Shown: piece after piece, positions 17,202-25,865 of the stretch
How positions within the stretch are numbered: position 1 is the stretch's first letter
Layout: each line of letters opens with the position of its first letter
NCBI RefSeq assembly: GCF_000242615.2
Contig: NZ_KI912268.1
Location: 1,381,725 to 1,445,724 of the forward strand
Direction of reading: 5' to 3'
Length of the DNA stretch: 64,000 nt
Source of the DNA: Holophaga foetida DSM 6591
GTDB lineage: Bacteria > Acidobacteriota > Holophagae > Holophagales > Holophagaceae
Program-made: the position numbers and the translations under genes
Notes under the pieces: generated by a model
What the model was told of the DNA's origin: nothing
Databases searched by the model: none
Seen by the model: only the letters and a program-made list of their open reading frames with translations

Positions 17202-18428
17202 ATGAGCCTTTATTCATCCTTCTACGCAAGCCTCTCAGGCCTGGCCACCAACGCCAACTCCCTGAGCGTCATCGGCAACAACCTCGCGAACCTCAACACC
17301 ATCGGGTTCAAGGGCTCCTCCAGCACCTTCCAGGACATGTTCAACGCGGCCGCCCTGGGGAACGGGACCTCCGGCAACGGCAACCCGATTCAGATCGGCC
17401 TCGGATCCCAGCTGGCCAGCATCAACCAGAACTTCGGCCAGGGCTCCTTCCAATCCACCAGCAACACCACCGACATGGGCCTCTCAGGCACCGGCTTCTT
17501 CATGCTGCAGACCCCTTCGGGCGGGCGGGTCTACTCCCGGGCCGGAAACTTCTCCCTGGATCACGATGGCAACCTGATCGACCCCAGCGGAAACAACGTC
17601 CTCGGCTGGAATGCGACCGCAGGAGCCATCACCAATTCAGGGGCCTTGACCCCCATCCATATCAACCTGGGTGCCTCAAGCCAGCCCATCGCCACCGACA
17701 CCATCACGATGACCACGAACCTGAATGCCTCTGCGTCGACAGGCAGCACCTTCACCGCGCCGATCTCCATCTATGACAGCCTCGGCGCGACCCACAATCT
17801 CACGGCCACCTACACCAAGACCGGCACCGGCACCTGGAGCATGGCCCTGAGCGTGGACGACACCGGCGCCACCGTGACCCCCGCCACCACGGTCCTCACC
17901 TTTGACAACGCGGGCAACATGACCAGCCCAACCGGTGCCATCACCATCGGCGTCACAGGCTGGTCCGACGGCGCCGCGGCCTCTTCCATCTCCTGGAATC
18001 CCGCCACCGATGTATCCAGCTTCGCCACGGATTCCTCCATCACCACCACCACCCAGAACGGCATGGGCGGCGGCAACATCACCTCCGTGACGGTGGACCA
18101 GGACGGCAAGATCATCGGCGCCTTCACCAATGGCCAGACCATGGCCCTGGCCCAGGTCTCCCTGGCCAGCTTCACCAACCAGGCCGGCCTTTCCAAGCTC
18201 GGCAACAACTGCTGGTCCGAGACCCTGGCCAGCGGCACCCCCGCCATCGGCGTGGCCAACCAAGCGGGACGGGGACAGGTGCTGGGATCCCAGCTGGAAC
18301 TTTCCAACGTCGACGTGGCTTCGGAGTTCACCCAGCTCATCGTGAACCAGCGGGGCTACCAGGCCAACAGCCGCGTGGTGACCACCACCGATGACCTCCT
18401 CCAGGAGACCTTGAACCTGAAGCGGTGA
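17202..18428 (+). CDS. flgE: Flagellar hook protein FlgE
   Basis: A 408-residue hook subunit. The N-terminal rod/hook signature (GLATNANSLSVIGNNLANLN), the FlgE/F/G motif (RVYSRAGNFSLDHDGNLIDP) and the C-terminal coiled-coil end (VNQRGYQANSRVVTTTDDLL) are in order. The middle D1/D2 region is Thr/Ser/Ala-rich. Length is normal for FlgE and too long for FlgF or FlgG. It is the last flagellar gene here. Confidence 0.95.
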   Translation: MSLYSSFYASLSGLATNANSLSVIGNNLANLNTIGFKGSSSTFQDMFNAAALGNGTSGNGNPIQIGLGSQLASINQNFGQGSFQSTSNTTDMGLSGTGFFMLQTPSGGRVYSRAGNFSLDHDGNLIDPSGNNVLGWNATAGAITNSGALTPIHINLGASSQPIATDTITMTTNLNASASTGSTFTAPISIYDSLGATHNLTATYTKTGTGTWSMALSVDDTGATVTPATTVLTFDNAGNMTSPTGAITIGVTGWSDGAAASSISWNPATDVSSFATDSSITTTTQNGMGGGNITSVTVDQDGKIIGAFTNGQTMALAQVSLASFTNQAGLSKLGNNCWSETLASGTPAIGVANQAGRGQVLGSQLELSNVDVASEFTQLIVNQRGYQANSRVVTTTDDLLQETLNLKR

Positions 18429-18487
18429 ACGCAATAGGCTCTTTGCGGCCAGGATGAGTCGGGTAGAGTGGGGTAAACGAGGCACGG

Positions 18488-19183
18488 ATGCCAAACGACT
18501 ACTCCCCCACCCCAGACAATCCTGGCCGCATTCTCGTGGTGGATGACCTACCGGGAAACCTGAAGGTCATCACCATGGAGCTGAGGCGGTATCCCTTCAC
18601 GCTCACAACATGCAGCACCGCCCAGGAAGCCATCGAAGCCTGCCAGAACACGGCCTTCGATGGCATTCTCATGGATGTCAGCATGCCGGTGGTGGATGGG
18701 ATCGAGGCCTGTAGACGCATCCGGGCGACCCCGTTGAATCAGCGGACGCCCCTGATCTTCATCAGCGCCGTCCGTATCGGCACGGATTGGATCACCGAGG
18801 GCATCGAGGCCGGTGGCATCGATTATCTGGTGAAGCCCTACGCCCTGCCCGAGCTCCTGGCCAAGCTTCGGATGCTCGTGCGATTGTCACGACAGGATCG
18901 GGTGGCCCTGGCAGGCGAGCGTCATCGCGCTCTGCTGGAGGTGGCGGGCGGCACCGCCCACGAACTGGCCCAGCCCCTGACCACGGCCCAGATCCTGCTG
19001 GAGCGCCTCATCAAGCAGGAAGAGCCCCCCACCAGGGAACAGCTCACCCAGCTCCACGACTGCCTGGAATCCACCACCACCATCCTCCGCCAGATCCAGA
19101 ACCTGAACACCTACATCACCAAGCCCTACGCCCATGGCCAGATCCTCGACCTCGAGCGGAGCAGCATGAACCCACTGGGGTAG
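18488..19183 (+). CDS. Response regulator with orphan HisKA-like segment
   Basis: A 231-residue protein. Residues 14-130 form a receiver domain: acidic pair Asp19/Asp20, phospho-acceptor Asp63 in LMDVSMPVVDG, and Lys117 in VKPY. Residues 145-212 look like a histidine-kinase dimerisation helix pair, with an H-box AHELAQPLTTAQILLERL (His158). No ATP-binding domain follows. It could accept phosphate from a kinase and pass it on, or act as a phosphatase or dimer module. It lies 60 bp after flgE, suggesting a chemotaxis or motility role, but this is inference. Confidence 0.8.
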   Translation: MPNDYSPTPDNPGRILVVDDLPGNLKVITMELRRYPFTLTTCSTAQEAIEACQNTAFDGILMDVSMPVVDGIEACRRIRATPLNQRTPLIFISAVRIGTDWITEGIEAGGIDYLVKPYALPELLAKLRMLVRLSRQDRVALAGERHRALLEVAGGTAHELAQPLTTAQILLERLIKQEEPPTREQLTQLHDCLESTTTILRQIQNLNTYITKPYAHGQILDLERSSMNPLG

Positions 19184-19239
19184 GGCAAACCCCGCCGCCC
19201 CTTCGGCGTTCAGCTCGAAGGCCACTGATAAACGTAGGC

Positions 19240-19622
19240 GTTCAGGCCTACGCCATAGAATAGGTCGGTGAAAAAAGCAGAATCAGCCGCGGATAAATTG
19301 GATAAACGCGGATGAAGAAATGGTCTATGGGCGGGGCACCTGAGCCTGCCCCGCAACGCGGGGGCGGACGGCAAAGCCGCCCGCGTTCAGCAAGGGATAG
19401 GGAGGCGGAGGCAAGCGAGCTTGCCATAGCCTCCCTATCCCTTGCTGAACCAGTCACAGGTGCCCAGGTGAACTTTCTTGATCTGTGTCCCTCCTGTTCA
19501 TTGGTGGTTGAAAGGGCCTCCGCTTTTCCTGGGACGGGGGGGATCAAGCTCCGCAACAGCGATAACCGGGCGTCCGTTATCCGCGTGCATCCAATTCATC
19601 CGCGGCCAACAGGTTTTTCTCC
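19240..19622. repeat. Structured intergenic element, copy B
   Basis: This occupies the 501-bp gap between the response regulator and ispG. The left end GTTCAGGCCTACGCC is at 19240, the left inner segment GCGGATAAATTGGATAAACG near 19290, and the right inner segment near 19588. The core has an outer stem GGGCACCTG/CAGGTGCCC (19334 and 19457), two short GC hairpins, and the long hairpin 19386-19449 (21 perfect bp TTCAGCAAGGGATAGGGAGG..., plus inner GGCAAGC/GCTTGCC). The right end seems worn, with no CTGAAC found. Confidence 0.88.
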
Positions 19623-19684
19623 ACGTGCCCTCTTTTCCATGGGATCGGCAGCGCCTTGCTATCCTGGATTCCCACGAGGCCTCC

Positions 19685-20788
19685 ATGTCTGAACCCGAAC
19701 TGATCCCCCTGAGTCCCCGGCGCAAGACCCGCCAGATCCTGGTGGGGGGCGTACCGGTGGGCGGGGGCGCTCCCATCACCGTCCAGGGCATGACCAAGAC
19801 CGACAGCCGGGACGTGGAAGCCACGGTCCGCCAGATCTATGACTACGCCGCCGCCGGGTGCGAGATCGTGCGGGTTTCGGTCCCCACCCAGAAGGCCGGA
19901 GAGGTCTTCGGCGAGATCTGCGCCCGCAGCCCCATCCCCGTGGTGGCCGACATCCACTTCGACCACCGCCTGGCCCTCATGGCTGCCGACGGCGGCGCCG
20001 CCTGCCTGCGCATCAACCCCGGCAACATCGGTGGCCAGGACCGTGTCAAGGCGGTGGTGGCCAAGGCCGGGGAGAAGGGCATCCCCATCCGCATCGGCGT
20101 GAATGCCGGCAGCCTGGAAAAGGAGCTCCTGGAGAAGTTCGGCCACGCCACCCCCGAGGCCATGGTGGCCAGCGCCCTGCACCACCTCGAACTCCTCGAG
20201 AAAGAGGGCTTCACCCACACCAAGATCAGCCTCAAGGCCAGCGACGTGGTGCGCACCGTCCAGGCCTACCGCCTCCTGGCCTCCCAGGTGGACTGCCCCC
20301 TGCACCTCGGCATCACCGAGGCCGGCACCCCATGGGGGGGCACCATCCGCAGTGCCGCAGGCATGGGCATCCTGCTGGCGGAAGGCATCGGCGACACCAT
20401 CCGGGTCTCCCTCACGGGTCCCGGCACCGAGGAGTGCCGGGTGGGCCACGAACTCCTGCGGAGCCTCAACCTGCGGCAGGGGGGCTTCCGCCTGGTGAGC
20501 TGCCCCGGCTGTGGGCGCCTCCAGGTGGACCAGCACCGTCTGGCGCGGGAGATCGAGGAGGGACTCCGGGAGATCGGCGACTCGGGCCTCACCTACGCCG
20601 TCATGGGATGCGCCGTGAACGGCCCAGGAGAGGCAAAGGATGCCGACCTCGGCGTGGCCGGAGGAAACGGTGAGGGCCTGATCTACCGCAAGGGCCAGCT
20701 CCTGCGCAAGGTGAAGGAAGAGGAAATCCTCACAGCCTTCCTGGAAGAAGCCCGCAGGCTCAAGGCCGAACGTGAAACGGCGGTCTAG
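19685..20788 (+). CDS. ispG: 4-hydroxy-3-methylbut-2-en-1-yl diphosphate synthase IspG
   Basis: A 367-residue penultimate enzyme of the MEP isoprenoid pathway: it reduces ME-cPP to HMBPP with a [4Fe-4S] cluster. The TIM-barrel start ([37 protein letters not shown]) and the cluster-binding end (SCPGCGR, then [15 protein letters not shown]) are both present. The ATG at 19685 begins [14 protein letters not shown]; the longer frame upstream runs into repeat B. It is followed by yidD. Confidence 0.96.
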   Translation: MSEPELIPLSPRRKTRQILVGGVPVGGGAPITVQGMTKTDSRDVEATVRQIYDYAAAGCEIVRVSVPTQKAGEVFGEICARSPIPVVADIHFDHRLALMAADGGAACLRINPGNIGGQDRVKAVVAKAGEKGIPIRIGVNAGSLEKELLEKFGHATPEAMVASALHHLELLEKEGFTHTKISLKASDVVRTVQAYRLLASQVDCPLHLGITEAGTPWGGTIRSAAGMGILLAEGIGDTIRVSLTGPGTEECRVGHELLRSLNLRQGGFRLVSCPGCGRLQVDQHRLAREIEEGLREIGDSGLTYAVMGCAVNGPGEAKDADLGVAGGNGEGLIYRKGQLLRKVKEEEILTAFLEEARRLKAERETAV

Positions 20789-20792
20789 GGTC

Positions 20793-21071
20793 ATGAACTG
20801 GGCCATCGCCCTCGGAATCTACCTGGTCATCGAGGCCTTCCTCCCCGTGCGCTACCAGCCCAGCGCCTGGATCCTGCGGGGAGCCATCCGGGTCTACCAG
20901 TTCACCCTCAGCCCCGCCCTTCCCACCCAGTGCAAGTACCACCCCACCTGCAGCCACTACGGACTGGAGGCCATCCGCAGATACGGCACCCTCCGGGGCG
21001 GCATCCTCACCACATGGCGGGTCCTGAGATGCAACCCCTTCAGCAAGGGGGGCGAGGACCCGGTGCCCTGA
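20793..21071 (+). CDS. yidD: Membrane protein insertion efficiency factor YidD
   Basis: A 92-residue YidD-type protein with the Cys-containing family core ([20 protein letters not shown]) and ending ([16 protein letters not shown]). YidD assists YidC-dependent inner-membrane insertion. It has an extra N-terminal hydrophobic segment ([16 protein letters not shown]) before the amphipathic helix. The ATG at 20793 lies 5 bp after ispG; a GTG at 20772 inside ispG would add seven residues and cannot be excluded. The usual rpmH-rnpA-yidC neighbours are absent. Confidence 0.9.
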   Translation: MNWAIALGIYLVIEAFLPVRYQPSAWILRGAIRVYQFTLSPALPTQCKYHPTCSHYGLEAIRRYGTLRGGILTTWRVLRCNPFSKGGEDPVP

Positions 21072-21090
21072 GGGGCAGGTGGAGCAAATA

Positions 21091-21129
21091 TGCTTGCGAT
21101 TTGATGATACCAACACCAAATTGCAAGCA
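21091..21129 (+). promoter_or_regulatory. 13-bp inverted repeat overlapping the start codon of the DUF4143 gene
   Basis: TGCTTGCGATTTG (21091-21103) and CAAATTGCAAGCA (21117-21129) pair at 12 of 13 positions across a 13-base loop; the last A of the right arm is the A of the ATG. It could be a protein operator or an RNA hairpin masking the start site. Confidence 0.6.
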
Positions 21130-22382
21130 TGTACACCCCCCGGTTCCTGACCGCCCGCCTGGAGACCCTGGCCCGCAGCTTCCCTGCCGTCGTCGTGTCC
21201 GGGGCGCGCCAAGTCGGCAAGAGCACACTCCTCAAGCAGGTCTTCGGGCATCAGGCCGAGATGATCGTCTTCGATCCGGTCCAGGACATCGGAAACGCCA
21301 GGCAGGACCCTGATCTCTTCCTGGACAATCATCCCCCGCCGGTGATCCTCGACGAGATCCATTACGTCCCCGAGCTGGTGGCGGCCCTCAAACGCCGTAT
21401 CGACCTGGACCGACACCCAGGCCAGTATCTCCTGACGGGCTCCCAGCAGTGGCACGTCCTGAGAAGTCTCGCCGAAAGCCTCGCAGGACGGTCAGTCTTC
21501 CTGGATCTGGAGGGATTCTGCCTCGGCGAAATGGCCCGGGAGGAGGCTTCGGCGGCCTGGCTGGGCGACTGGCTCCAGGATCCAGAGGGCTTCGTGCAGC
21601 GGCGCCGTACCCGCCTGAACCTTCCTCATCCCCCCTTCGAGCTGGTCTGGCGGGGGTCGCTCCCCGAAGCCGTGAGCCTGCCCAGAGAGGCGGTTCCGGA
21701 CTTCTGGGGCGCCTACTTCAGGACCTACGTGGAACGCGATGTGCGTCTGCTGTCCGAAGTCTCCGACTGGCACACCTTCGGTCGCTTCGTCCGTATCGCC
21801 GCCGCCCTTACGGCCCAGGAAATCAACGCCAGCCACGTGGGGCGTGAACTCGGCATCACGCCCCAGACGGCGCGCCGATGGCTGGACCTGCTGGTGGCCA
21901 CCTTCCAGTGGTACGAGGTCCCAGCCTACTCGGGCAATGCCATCAAGCGGGTCTCGGGCAAGCCCAAGGGCTACCTCAGCGACACGGGCCTCGCCTGCTG
22001 GGCCCAGGCCGTTTCATCCCCGGCCGCCCTGGGTGGGCACCCGCTCTGGGGGCACTTCTTCGAGAGCTTTGTGGCCTCCGAGCTCAGGAAGCAGATGGCC
22101 ATGCTCTCCCCGGCCCCACGGCTGCACCACTGGCGCAGCGCAGGCGGGGCCGAGGTGGATCTGATCCTGGAACGCGACGGGCGCTTCTACCCCATCGAGA
22201 TCAAGGCCAAGAGACGAGTTTCCCGGGCCGATGCCCGGGGCATCAAGGCCTTCCGAGACGCCTATCCCGATCTCAAGGTGGCACCGGGCCTCGTCATCGC
22301 CCCCTGTGAACGGATGGAGCGGATCAGCGACCTGGACTACGCCATGCCCTGGGACCTGGGCAAGGCGATGCCCCGGGGTTGA
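21129..22382 (+). CDS. AAA-family ATPase with DUF4143 C-terminal domain
   Basis: A 417-residue protein. Walker A GARQVGKST is at residues 25-33, Walker B is VILDEIH, and the sensor-like LLTGSQQW follows, giving an AAA_14 domain. The C-terminal half is the DUF4143 nuclease-like fold, with the EVDLILERDGRFYPIEIKAK box that resembles PD-(D/E)XK nucleases (Glu-Val-Asp ... Glu-x-Lys). These proteins are common, often mobile or near toxin-antitoxin genes, and have no settled function. No ribosome site is obvious; the start lies in an inverted repeat. Confidence 0.88.
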   Translation: MYTPRFLTARLETLARSFPAVVVSGARQVGKSTLLKQVFGHQAEMIVFDPVQDIGNARQDPDLFLDNHPPPVILDEIHYVPELVAALKRRIDLDRHPGQYLLTGSQQWHVLRSLAESLAGRSVFLDLEGFCLGEMAREEASAAWLGDWLQDPEGFVQRRRTRLNLPHPPFELVWRGSLPEAVSLPREAVPDFWGAYFRTYVERDVRLLSEVSDWHTFGRFVRIAAALTAQEINASHVGRELGITPQTARRWLDLLVATFQWYEVPAYSGNAIKRVSGKPKGYLSDTGLACWAQAVSSPAALGGHPLWGHFFESFVASELRKQMAMLSPAPRLHHWRSAGGAEVDLILERDGRFYPIEIKAKRRVSRADARGIKAFRDAYPDLKVAPGLVIAPCERMERISDLDYAMPWDLGKAMPRG

Positions 22383-22504
22383 TCAGGCAGACGCCACGCC
22401 CAGCCCACACTCCGGATGCCGCAGGCCGAAGAAAGACCCGTGGGGGATGGACAACTCGGAAGGGTTCCTCGCTATTCCTTGTGGGTGATCTTTGGAAGTA
22501 GGGC

Positions 22505-22801
22505 TCAGGAGGCTTGCCCCCACGGATGGATGGCATCCAGCACGGACGCAAGCCGGTCCCTGGCGGTGGCCGCGTCATGGTCGAGTTGGAGGCCAACCCA
22601 AAAGGTTTCCGACACCCCAAAGAACCGCGAGAGGCGAAGGCCGGTGTCTACCGTGATCGCTCGCTTCCCCTGGATAATCTCCCCGATACGACGCTGGGGA
22701 ACATGGATTTCCTTGGCAAGGCGATACTGCGTGATGCCCATGGGTTCCAGGAACTCATGCATCAAGATTTCGCCAGGATGCGGGTAAGGGACTTCGCGCA
22801 T
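22505..22801 (-). CDS. higA: HigA-family antitoxin (XRE type), orphan
   Basis: A 98-residue antidote protein. HPGEILMHEFLEPMGITQYR opens the HigA signature, followed by the HTH (LAKEIHVPQRRIGEIIQGKR) and AITVDTGLRLSRFFG. It binds DNA and would neutralise a HigB mRNA interferase. The ATG at 22801 was chosen because family similarity begins at MREVPYPHPGEIL. Upstream, where higB should be, only a remnant of its C-terminus remains, so this is an orphan antitoxin. Confidence 0.88.
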   Translation of the reverse strand: MREVPYPHPGEILMHEFLEPMGITQYRLAKEIHVPQRRIGEIIQGKRAITVDTGLRLSRFFGVSETFWVGLQLDHDAATARDRLASVLDAIHPWGQAS

Positions 22802-22812
22802 GATGCCTCTTT

Positions 22813-22980
22813 TCAGTGGTAGTCCACGAATTGAATGGCCATGCGACATTACTAACGCATGACGTTACTACCGTCAAGGGTCATCACCTCAAGGGGTACC
22901 CCTACCTACCCACACAACTTTTCGTAGAGCGTCTTCCTCCCGCACTCCAGATGCCGCAGCACAGGTTCAGAATCCTGGCA
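22813..22980 (-). pseudogene. Degraded toxin remnant upstream of higA (HigB-like tail)
   Basis: Reading toward higA, the codons at 22842-22813 give MAIQFVDYH-stop, which resembles the xxVDYxDYH ending of HigB/RelE-type toxins, but stop codons lie immediately upstream in this frame. Further up, 22980-22906 encodes a short open stretch ending GRKTLYEKLCG-stop. Neither piece has a start. I read this as a decayed toxin region; the second stretch may belong to another dead gene. Confidence 0.35.
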
Positions 22981-22981
22981 G

Positions 22982-23002
22982 GTGTAGCCAATTTAGCTAC
23001 AC
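22982..23002 (+). promoter_or_regulatory. Operator-like palindrome before the Phd/PIN pair
   Basis: GTGTAGC-CAATTTA-GCTACAC is a perfect 7-bp inverted repeat 21 bp before the antitoxin ATG. Short palindromes like this are typical sites for antitoxin autorepression. Confidence 0.6.
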
Positions 23003-23022
23003 TTGGATAGAGGGGGCGATCC

Positions 23023-23319
23023 ATGCGCCAGGTATCACTACGAGAGTTCCGGACCCGGGGGGCCAAGGCTCTGGAGTCCGTCCCCGCAGGGGAAACCGTT
23101 CTGCTGTCCGATCAGCAGGGACCGGCCTATTTCCTGGTCCCGGTGCTCGGCGATATCACCCTGGAAGACCAGGAACTGCGGCGAGCCATGGCGAAAGCGA
23201 GCCTGCGGGAAAGCTGGCGCGTGGCGGAGGATTCCGGCCTGGACCGCATGAGTGAGCAGGAGATCGACAAGGAAATCGATCAGGTCCGCGTGGCACGCCG
23301 CCGCCGGAAGGCCGGATGA
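23023..23319 (+). CDS. Phd/YefM-type antitoxin
   Basis: A 98-residue protein. The N-terminal MRQVSLREFRTRGAKALESV and the strand-forming ETVLLSDQQGPAYFLVPV are the Phd DNA-binding fold; the basic tail (QVRVARRRRKAG) after residue 85 should wrap the toxin. It overlaps the PIN toxin by 4 bases (ATGA), the usual antitoxin-first operon, with an operator-like palindrome upstream. Confidence 0.85.
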   Translation: MRQVSLREFRTRGAKALESVPAGETVLLSDQQGPAYFLVPVLGDITLEDQELRRAMAKASLRESWRVAEDSGLDRMSEQEIDKEIDQVRVARRRRKAG

Positions 23320-23735
23320 GACTCGTCGTCCTCGACACCAATGTCATTGTCTCCGCTGCCATCAAGCCCGGAAGCATCCCCGCAAAGATCGTCATGGACT
23401 GGGCCCTGGATGGACACATACAGGTCGTGACCAGCCCCTGGGTGATCGGGGAGTACCGGGAAGTTGTCCAGCGGGCGAAGTTCCGTCGCTACGGGTTCCC
23501 TCCCCAATGGATGGAATACCTGGTAGAGGAAAGCCTTCATCTTCCAGATCCGCCTCCCTGGCCTTATCAGGGCCAGGACCCGAAGGATGCCCCCTTTCTT
23601 GCCTTGGCCCATGCATCCGGGGCCTGGCTGGTGACGGGGAACCTCAAGCATTTTCCTGAGATCGCCCGGAAGGGGGTCATCGTGCGATCACCCAGTGACT
23701 ATCTGGCACACCTCGTGGAGACCGGGAAGCCGTAG
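23316..23735 (+). CDS. PIN-domain toxin (VapC-like, PIN_3 family)
   Basis: A 139-residue putative endoribonuclease. LDTNVIVSAAI holds the first acidic residue (Asp7), SPWVIGEYREVV the second acidic patch, and DPKDAPFLALAHASGAWLVT the third, ending with GNLKHF. These acids coordinate Mg for RNA cleavage. The pairing with a Phd-type antitoxin and the 4-base overlap indicate a functional toxin-antitoxin unit. The target RNA cannot be told from sequence. Confidence 0.88.
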   Translation: MRLVVLDTNVIVSAAIKPGSIPAKIVMDWALDGHIQVVTSPWVIGEYREVVQRAKFRRYGFPPQWMEYLVEESLHLPDPPPWPYQGQDPKDAPFLALAHASGAWLVTGNLKHFPEIARKGVIVRSPSDYLAHLVETGKP

Positions 23736-23737
23736 GA

Positions 23738-24108
23738 GACCGCGGATAAATTGGATAAAATTCGGACCTAGACTCCGAATTTTCACCATACGATACCCCA
23801 TGCTTCGGAAACCCTGGCGGGACGCGTGGAGTTCATCGAGCTCTCGGGCTTTGACTTACCCGATTATCGCCTTTGCTCAGCCGAGAAAGACATGAGCTGG
23901 GAATGCAAAGGATGAAAGAGATGAAAAGCCAGAGGAGGCTCGGCGCTCTGGCCAGGTTCAGGAAGGGCAAAGGGGCTATGGCACGTAGGCGCGCCTATGC
24001 CCCTTTGCCCTTCCTGAACGCGTGCGGCTTTGCCGCGCGCCCCCGCATAGCGGGGCGGGCCAGATCGCCTTTGTGGACCATCATTGCCCGCCGGATTGCT
24101 TTATCCGG
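23738..24108. repeat. Structured intergenic element, copy C (degraded, alternate sequence type)
   Basis: This fills the 374-bp gap between the PIN gene and the flavoprotein. It starts with GCGGATAAATTGGATAAA (23742) and then about 180 bp of unrelated sequence. The core has outer arms GGCGCTCTGGCC/GGCCAGATCGCC (23942-23953, 24058-24069), the long hairpin 23957-24018 (20 perfect bp, TTCAGGAAGGGCAAAGGGGC), and short GC hairpins at 24021-24056. The right terminal segment is degraded (TTTATCCGG at 24099). Confidence 0.75.
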
Positions 24109-24109
24109 T

Positions 24110-25294
24110 TCATCCCCCCCGCAGCTTCCGCCAGAGCTTGCCCAGGAGGTACCCCGCCCCCGCTGCCCGGAGGGCCCGACCGAAGCGGTAATGGAAGAGC
24201 ACGTCCATCAGCAAATCCAGATCCTGCTTCTTCAGGAGCCGCACCATGCGGTCGAAGCGGCTGTCATCCTCCTCCAGGTATTTCCGGATGGCCAGGGCCT
24301 CGCATTGGTTCCAGGAATGGCGGAAACGCTTCTTCATGGCCCGCTCGTAGCCATGGAAGCCCCGCCCCGGATCCCCCAGCGCCGCCTCGACGAAAGGCAG
24401 CGCGATCTCGACCCCCTCCATGGCAAAGCGGATCCCCTCACCCCCCAGCACATTGAGGGTGCTCACCGCATCCCCGATGGCGATCACCGGCCCCGAGGCG
24501 TAGGTGTCCCCCAGGCCCCTGGCGTAGCGCAACACCCCGCCGTGGGTATCCAGAACCCGGGCCTCCGCGCGCACTTCCTCCCGGAGCAGCCGCTGAACGA
24601 AGGGTTCCAGCCCCGGACGGCCAGCCCCCCGCCCCACCGTGAAGAGCCCGGCCCCCACCTTGAGCCGCCCCTGCCCCATGGGAAAGACCCAGCCGTAGCC
24701 CCCGGGAACCCAGCCCCTTCCCAGATAGAAGACCAAACGGTCCCCGAAGCGCCGATAGGTCGCCTCATCGACCTCCACCAGATGCTCCAGCCCCACGCCA
24801 TACAGGTAGTCCGTGCCGGGCCGCAGGCCAAAGGCCGCCCGCGCAGGCCCCGTGGCATCCACCAGCACCCGCGCCTGGACCTCCTTTATACCGGCACAGG
24901 AAGCCAGCCTCACCCGGCACCCGCCCTCCGGCAGGGCGTCCCACCCCACTAGGCGCGTCCCCAGGCGCAGTTCCGCGCCTTGGGCGCAGGCTTCCTGCCC
25001 CAGGAAGGCCCGCAGCTCCCCGAAGTCCAGCACCGCCCCCCGGTCCCGATCCCCCTCCCAGTGCCCCCGCTCCGCCGTGGAGACAATATCCAGCCCCCTC
25101 CAGCGAGCCTTCACCAGCCCATGGGGCAAGCCCCACCGGTCCAGGGCCTCCAGGGGCAACCCCGCGCTGCTGAAGGGGTTGTGCCGCCAGTCCGGTATGG
25201 CGTCCACCAGCAGCACGGAACGCCCACGCCCCGCCAGCAAACGGGCCAGATGCCCCCCGGCGGGTCCGGCACCAGCTATGACGACATCGAACAT
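24110..25294 (-). CDS. FAD-dependent oxidoreductase, geranylgeranyl-reductase family
   Basis: A 394-residue flavoprotein. The N-terminal Rossmann motif VVIAGAGPAGGHLARLL binds FAD ADP, and GPVIAIGDAVSTLNVLGGEG is the second FAD motif (GD box) of the GGR/PHBH superfamily. The GGR-like middle PGGYGWVFPMGQGRLKVGAG is also present. Family members reduce isoprenoid chains (menaquinone, lipids), which would fit with ispG nearby, but the substrate is not fixed by sequence. The ATG at 25294 (MFDVVIAGAGPAG) was chosen; upstream sequence is not conserved-looking. Confidence 0.85.
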   Translation of the reverse strand: MFDVVIAGAGPAGGHLARLLAGRGRSVLLVDAIPDWRHNPFSSAGLPLEALDRWGLPHGLVKARWRGLDIVSTAERGHWEGDRDRGAVLDFGELRAFLGQEACAQGAELRLGTRLVGWDALPEGGCRVRLASCAGIKEVQARVLVDATGPARAAFGLRPGTDYLYGVGLEHLVEVDEATYRRFGDRLVFYLGRGWVPGGYGWVFPMGQGRLKVGAGLFTVGRGAGRPGLEPFVQRLLREEVRAEARVLDTHGGVLRYARGLGDTYASGPVIAIGDAVSTLNVLGGEGIRFAMEGVEIALPFVEAALGDPGRGFHGYERAMKKRFRHSWNQCEALAIRKYLEEDDSRFDRMVRLLKKQDLDLLMDVLFHYRFGRALRAAGAGYLLGKLWRKLRGG

Positions 25295-25446
25295 GCCCGA
25301 GAACCTCGCAAAGTCGAACCCCAGCATAACGGCTCCAGGTTCAGTCACGAGAAAGCTCGGATACCGTTTCCAGCGGAGTCGTTTATCACGCTTCACCTCG
25401 CCCCTCGCCCTGGCTTCTCATTTCTCCAGATCAGCAAATCGTAGCC

Positions 25447-25865
25447 GTTCAGTTCGAGAGCCACAGATCGCGCTTTCCCCGGTGAGAAAAGCATGTTGGC
25501 CGCGGATAAATTGGATACACGCGGATGAAGGAATACCCGGTTACCGGCTTTGCAAAACTTGACCTCCCCGTTCAAGAAGAAGCAAAAGCTGTTTTCAGCC
25601 TGTGATCCACAGGATGCGCACAGCTCAAAGAAATCCACCTGGGCACCTGGGACTGGTTGAGCAAGGGAGAGGGAGGCGGAGGCACGCATGCGTGCCATAG
25701 CCTCCCTCTCCCTTGCTCAACGCGGGCGGCTCTGCCGTCCGCCCCCGCGCAGCGGGGCAGGCCCAGGTGCCCCACTCATGGACCATTTCTTTATCCGCGT
25801 TTATCCAATTTATCCGCGGCTGATTCTGCTTTTCACCGATCCTCTTCCATCGCGGAGGCCTGAAC
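25447..25865. repeat. Structured intergenic element, copy D (reverse orientation to A, B, F)
   Basis: The ends are GTTCAG (25447-25452) and CTGAAC (25860-25865). The inverted inner segments lie near 25500 and 25800. The core comprises outer stem GGGCACCTGGG/CCCAGGTGCCC (25641-25651 with 25762-25772), long hairpin 25656-25721 (GTTGAGCAAGGGAGAGGGAG... with inner GGCACGC/GCGTGCC), and two short GC hairpins (25722-25758). Immediately after CTGAAC a HEPN gene begins mid-domain, so this copy ends exactly where coding similarity starts. Confidence 0.9.

Noticed and set aside
19478..19684. N-terminal extension of IspG
   Set aside because: It lies in repeat element B and is unrelated to the IspG fold.
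22382..22440. Short similarity (ACTCCGGATGCCGCAGG) to 22945-22963
   Set aside because: Only about 17 bases with mismatches; too little to call a repeat, though it may reflect the same dead gene.
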